Assembly (NCBI RefSeq): GCF_022690685.1
Contig: NZ_JALCYY010000002.1
Location: 1-64,000 of the forward strand
Direction: 5' to 3'
Source of the DNA: Anaeromyxobacter terrae
GTDB taxonomy: Bacteria > Myxococcota > Myxococcia > Myxococcales > Anaeromyxobacteraceae
Length of the DNA: 64,000 bases
Shown: positions 61,222 to 64,000 of the stretch, one piece after another
Layout of the letters: every line of letters begins with the position of its first letter
Position numbering within the stretch: position 1 is the first letter of the stretch
Program-made: the position numbers and the translations under genes
Notes under the pieces: model-generated
Told to the model about the DNA's origin: nothing
The model's database searches: none
Seen by the model: the letters and a program-made list of their open reading frames with translations, nothing else

Positions 61222-61413
61222 ATGTCCGATGCCACCGTCGCAGATCTCCGTGAGCTGTTCCTCGACGATCGGCGCACCGAGGACGCACCGCCCCGAGAGC
61301 GGCGCCGCCGCGTGTTCGTCGATCCGGCGGGGCGCATCGTGATCGGCGACCGCCAGCCGCGCGGGGACGAGGGCCAGTCGCTCTCCGAGATCCACCCGGC
61401 CGTCTTCGCCTGA
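61222..61413 (+). CDS. 63-residue protein between E2-like and JAB-E1 genes; modifier candidate
   Basis: Small protein with GAGGAGAAGC before the ATG. It has an N-terminal helix (ATVADLRELFLDD), a very charged linker (RRTEDAPPRERRRR), a beta hairpin (VFVDPAGRIVIGD), and ends SEIHPAVFA. It is somewhat shorter than ubiquitin and lacks a Gly-Gly end. By position it may be the ubiquitin-like modifier, an adaptor, or a target, but no family is recognised. Ends 5 bases before the next GTG, so it is translationally coupled. Confidence 0.65.
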   Translation: MSDATVADLRELFLDDRRTEDAPPRERRRRVFVDPAGRIVIGDRQPRGDEGQSLSEIHPAVFA

Positions 61414-61418
61414 CGCCC

Positions 61419-63245
61419 GTGCGCATCCTCGATGCGGTGCTCCGCGCCCTCGAGGAGGAGATCGCGGCGCATCCGCCGGAGCGCGGCGGCGCGCTCGTCG
61501 GCCCGCGCGGCGTACCCCTCGTCACGCAGCTCGTCCCCGATCCGGAGGGGGCGGCCACCGCGGCGAGCTACCGCCCCTCGCGCGCGCTCGACGCGCGCGT
61601 CAAGGCGCTCGAGCGCCAGGACGGGCTCGAGCTGAAGGGCATCGTCCACTCCCACCCTCCTCTCCTCGACGCGCCGTCCGCGCAGGACGTAGCGGAGCTC
61701 GCGGAGGGCCTGCGCCTCAACGGCCACCTCTCGACCTACCTCGCGCCCATCGTCACGCGCTGCGAGCCCGGCGATCGCGTCGCGCCGCACGCGCTCGCGC
61801 TCGCGGCGGGAAAGGTGTCGTTCTTCGGCGCCTGGCGCGCGGGCGAGGGCCACGCGGCCGTTCGGCCCATGCGAGTGGCCGTGGTGCCGCTCCTGCGCGA
61901 CGCGCAGCGGCTCGCGCGCGCGCTCGGCGGCGAGGTCGCGGGCCTCCCCGTCGTGGACGTCGCGGAGGCGGGAGACGCCGCCCTCCCTGCGGCCCGGGTG
62001 ATCGCGAGCGGGCTCGAGCTCCTCGTGGTCGTGGGGGACGGCTACCCGGCGCTGCCGCCCCTCGTGCTGGCCACGCCCGCGGGCGGAGAGACCGAGCAGC
62101 TCGAGCTCGCGTGGCCGCTCGGCGTCGCGGAGGAGGACCGGCTCGCGGCGGCGGTGCGCGCCGTCGTCATCCCGCCGGGCCCCTACCGCGGCGCCTTCGG
62201 GCCGCGCGGCGGACCGGCGCTCACCGCCGACCGGGAGCGGGCGCGGCTCGCCGGATGGGGACGGCTCCTCGCGGGCGGCGATCCCACGGCCGAGGCGGAG
62301 CGGCTCCGGGGGGCGCTCTTCGCGCGGAGCGCCGGGCTCGTCTCGGACTCGCTGCGCCAGCGGACGGTGCTCGTCGCCGGGTGCGGGTCGGTCGGGTCGT
62401 ACCTCGCCGAGGAGCTCGCGCGGAGCGGTGTGGGCGCGCTCGCGCTCGTGGATCCCGAGCCGGTCGAGGGGGAGAACCTCTCGCGCAGCGGGTACGAGAT
62501 CGGGGATCTCGGACGCCCCAAGGTCGAGGCGCTCGCGCGGCGCGTCCTCGCCGTCCAGCCCGCGATCCGCCTCGCGCTCCACCCGAGCACGGTCGATGCG
62601 CTCGGGTCCCCCGCGCTCGACGCGCTCGTCCGGGCGGCCGACCTCGTCCTCGCCGCCACCGACGATCCCGCCGCGCAGCGCCTCCTCGACCGGTTCGCCT
62701 ACGCGCGCGCCCGGCCGGCGCTCTTCGTGGGCCTGTACGCGGGCGCGCAGGGCGGCGAGGTGGTGATGACGGTCCCGGGCAGGACGCCCTGCTACCTCTG
62801 CGCGACGCGCACGCGCGGCGCCCTCGCGAGGGAGAGCGGCGGCGCGCGCGAGGTCGACTACGGCACGGCGCGGCTCCGCGGCGAGCTCGCGATCGGGGCG
62901 GACGTGCACCACGTGGCGAGCGCGGCGGCGAAGCTGGGGCTCTCGCTGCTCCTCGCGGGGAGCGGCGCGCCGCTCGCGGCGCTGGCCGAGAGCGCGCTCG
63001 CCGACGGGACGCCGTACCTCACCACCTCCACCGTGCCCGGCTACTGGTTCTATCCGCAGGTGTTCGGGGACACGCCGGGGCAGCACGCCTACCAGAGCGT
63101 CTGGCTCACGCCCGCGTCGCGGGCGGAGTGCCCGGTGTGCGGCGATCCCTCCTACCGCGTGGACCCGTTCGAGGTGCCGCTGCGCGCCCCGCGCGCGTCG
63201 GCCTTCGCGGACGTGCTGCGCGAGGGCGACCGGAACGGCGACTGA
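61419..63245 (+). CDS. JAB/JAMM peptidase fused to E1-like (ThiF) adenylation domain
   Basis: 608 residues from a GTG. JAB domain (about 1-140) has the full JAMM set: Glu21 (PPERGGALVG), His77 and His79 (IVHSHP), Ser87 and Asp90, matching HxHx7SxxD. A segment with YPALPP (about 200-250) follows. The E1 domain (about 300-600) has the nucleotide loop GCGSVG (321-326), Asp345, Asn353, Arg356, Lys368, and the Asp pair in ATDD (415-416). Two CxxC pairs (458/461 and 571/574) form a probable zinc site. No other Cys is in the crossover region. It is probably both activator and de-conjugating or processing peptidase for the modifier used by the E2-like protein. Confidence 0.88.
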   Translation: MRILDAVLRALEEEIAAHPPERGGALVGPRGVPLVTQLVPDPEGAATAASYRPSRALDARVKALERQDGLELKGIVHSHPPLLDAPSAQDVAELAEGLRLNGHLSTYLAPIVTRCEPGDRVAPHALALAAGKVSFFGAWRAGEGHAAVRPMRVAVVPLLRDAQRLARALGGEVAGLPVVDVAEAGDAALPAARVIASGLELLVVVGDGYPALPPLVLATPAGGETEQLELAWPLGVAEEDRLAAAVRAVVIPPGPYRGAFGPRGGPALTADRERARLAGWGRLLAGGDPTAEAERLRGALFARSAGLVSDSLRQRTVLVAGCGSVGSYLAEELARSGVGALALVDPEPVEGENLSRSGYEIGDLGRPKVEALARRVLAVQPAIRLALHPSTVDALGSPALDALVRAADLVLAATDDPAAQRLLDRFAYARARPALFVGLYAGAQGGEVVMTVPGRTPCYLCATRTRGALARESGGAREVDYGTARLRGELAIGADVHHVASAAAKLGLSLLLAGSGAPLAALAESALADGTPYLTTSTVPGYWFYPQVFGDTPGQHAYQSVWLTPASRAECPVCGDPSYRVDPFEVPLRAPRASAFADVLREGDRNGD

Positions 63246-63275
63246 GGCGGAGACCAGTGACGGCGGCCGCGTCGG

Positions 63276-63929
63276 TCAGCGCGACGGCGGCTGGACCTCC
63301 GACTCCTCCTCGAGCGCGGGGACGATCTGCTCCTGGCGCGCCTTCGTCTCGCGCGTCGCCGCGCCGGTGCAGCAGAACGGCGCGACCGCCTCCGCGAGGC
63401 GGACGAAGGCGGCGATCTCGCGATCGAGCCGCGCGGCGAGCGCGGGGTCCCGGAGCCGCCCGTCGGCGTCGAACGCCTCGCTCGCGTGGGCGAGCGCGAA
63501 CATGTCCGGGAAGACGAGCGCGCCGCAACCCTCGAGCGGGATACGGGTCTGCCAGAGCCCGCGGACCCCGCCCATCGGCGAGGGGGACGCCGCGAGGAGG
63601 TACACGCTCCTGCCGCGCCACGGCATCGGGCGCGCGCGCGACACCCAGTCGAGGGCGTTCTTGAGCGGCCCGGCGATCGAGTAGTTGTACTCGGGCGCCG
63701 CGAGGAGGATCGCGTGCGCCGCCTCGACCCGGCGCTTCAGCTCGAGCGCGCCCGCCGGGAGGCCGCTCGCCCGGTCGACGTCGCCGTCGTAGACCGGCAT
63801 CGCGAACTCCGAGAAGCGGGCGAGGTCCACGTCCGCCCCCTCGCGCCGCGCGATCTCGCACGCGAGCGCGACGAGCTTGTGGTTCAGGGATTCCTTCCGC
63901 ATCGACGCCGCGAACGCGAGCAGCCTCAT
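63276..63929 (-). CDS. NAD(P)H-dependent FMN reductase family protein
   Basis: Flavodoxin-like FMN reductase, 217 residues from the ATG at 63929. Phosphate loop LAFAASMRKESLNHKL, the LLAAPEYNYSIAGPLKNALDWVSR FMN-site signature, and the VYLLAASPSPMGGVRG segment are typical. Reduces FMN, quinones or chromate in other members. The C-terminal tail (about 30 residues) is Glu/Gln/Arg-rich and unusual. It converges on the JAB-E1 gene. Confidence 0.9.
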   Translation of the reverse strand: MRLLAFAASMRKESLNHKLVALACEIARREGADVDLARFSEFAMPVYDGDVDRASGLPAGALELKRRVEAAHAILLAAPEYNYSIAGPLKNALDWVSRARPMPWRGRSVYLLAASPSPMGGVRGLWQTRIPLEGCGALVFPDMFALAHASEAFDADGRLRDPALAARLDREIAAFVRLAEAVAPFCCTGAATRETKARQEQIVPALEEESEVQPPSR

Positions 63930-64000
63930 CCGACCACCCCCGGGCACGCGCCTCGGCTGCCCGCCGAGAATGTACGCAGCGCGCGAGGAGTGGCGGTTCC

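Noticed and set aside
60815-63245. Type II CBASS locus
   Set aside because: E2, E1 and JAB domains occur, but no CD-NTase or effector gene is in the window and the domain order differs from Cap2/Cap3.

Overview
The window is very GC-rich, close-packed bacterial chromosome with strong third-position G/C bias, many GTG starts and many 4-base stop/start overlaps. Gene content (RdgC-like protein, LemA/M48 pair, sigma-54 regulators, several hemerythrin proteins, a DctA module, an OFA-type carrier, HNH endonuclease and aerobic heme synthesis) and codon style suggest a myxobacterial relative of Anaeromyxobacter. That assignment is inferred from protein style, not from a database match. I saw no rRNA, tRNA, CRISPR array, insertion sequence or prophage.

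Layout. 1-5.7 kb: the 3' part of an HNH endonuclease gene, topoisomerase IB, a hexanucleotide repeat array, an M48 protease with its LemA partner, and an NAD-binding protein. 5.7-12.4 kb: an OFA carrier behind an AT-richer leader, release factor 3, and an ABC transporter with a fused double permease but no binding protein. 12.5-22.5 kb: hemF, a TPR-like envelope protein, ArsN2-like acetyltransferase, YbaN-like protein, pdxH, a YciI-like protein, a four-gene sugar-type ABC operon, a methyltransferase gene broken by a frameshift, and a carboxymuconolactone-decarboxylase-like protein. 22.5-29.6 kb: a tripartite RND efflux operon and an RdgC-like gene pair. 29.7-32.4 kb: a sensorless sigma-54 activator divergent from an Fe-S repair di-iron protein and a hemerythrin, then an Rnk-like protein. 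32.8-38.3 kb: an aldo/keto reductase and a 1351-residue repeat lipoprotein. 38.5-43.8 kb: a complete Liv-type ABC transporter ending in a 3-hydroxybutyrate dehydrogenase-like gene. 43.9-50.6 kb: a TetR-EmrB-EmrA efflux operon, a glycosyltransferase, and a deacetylase-flippase fusion. 50.7-52.4 kb: DoxX, an ECF sigma factor and a cupredoxin lipoprotein. 52.5-57.5 kb: histidine kinase, sigma-54 response regulator and DctA with a recognisable enhancer-type dyad and -24/-12 promoter, followed by a 33-codon small gene. 57.5-64 kb: a PAP2 phosphatase, glycine-zipper lipoprotein, a DUF438/hemerythrin/PAS protein, a ubiquitin-like conjugation cassette (E2-like, 63-residue protein, JAB-E1 fusion) and an FMN reductase.

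The most interesting locus is the three-gene cassette at 60815-63245. It has an E2-like protein with its cysteine, a tiny protein that could be the modifier, and one polypeptide joining a complete JAMM peptidase motif to an E1 adenylation domain. That E1 lacks any cysteine beyond its zinc tetrad and its GCG loop, and a YPxxPP-containing segment lies between the two domains. Second are the two sigma-54 circuits. Both appear to use the same promoter form (GGCAC-N5-GTGCT), one for nitrosative or Fe-S repair and one for C4-dicarboxylate uptake. The giant propeller-plus-11-module lipoprotein, with a 44-nt hairpin in its leader, is the third locus worth attention.
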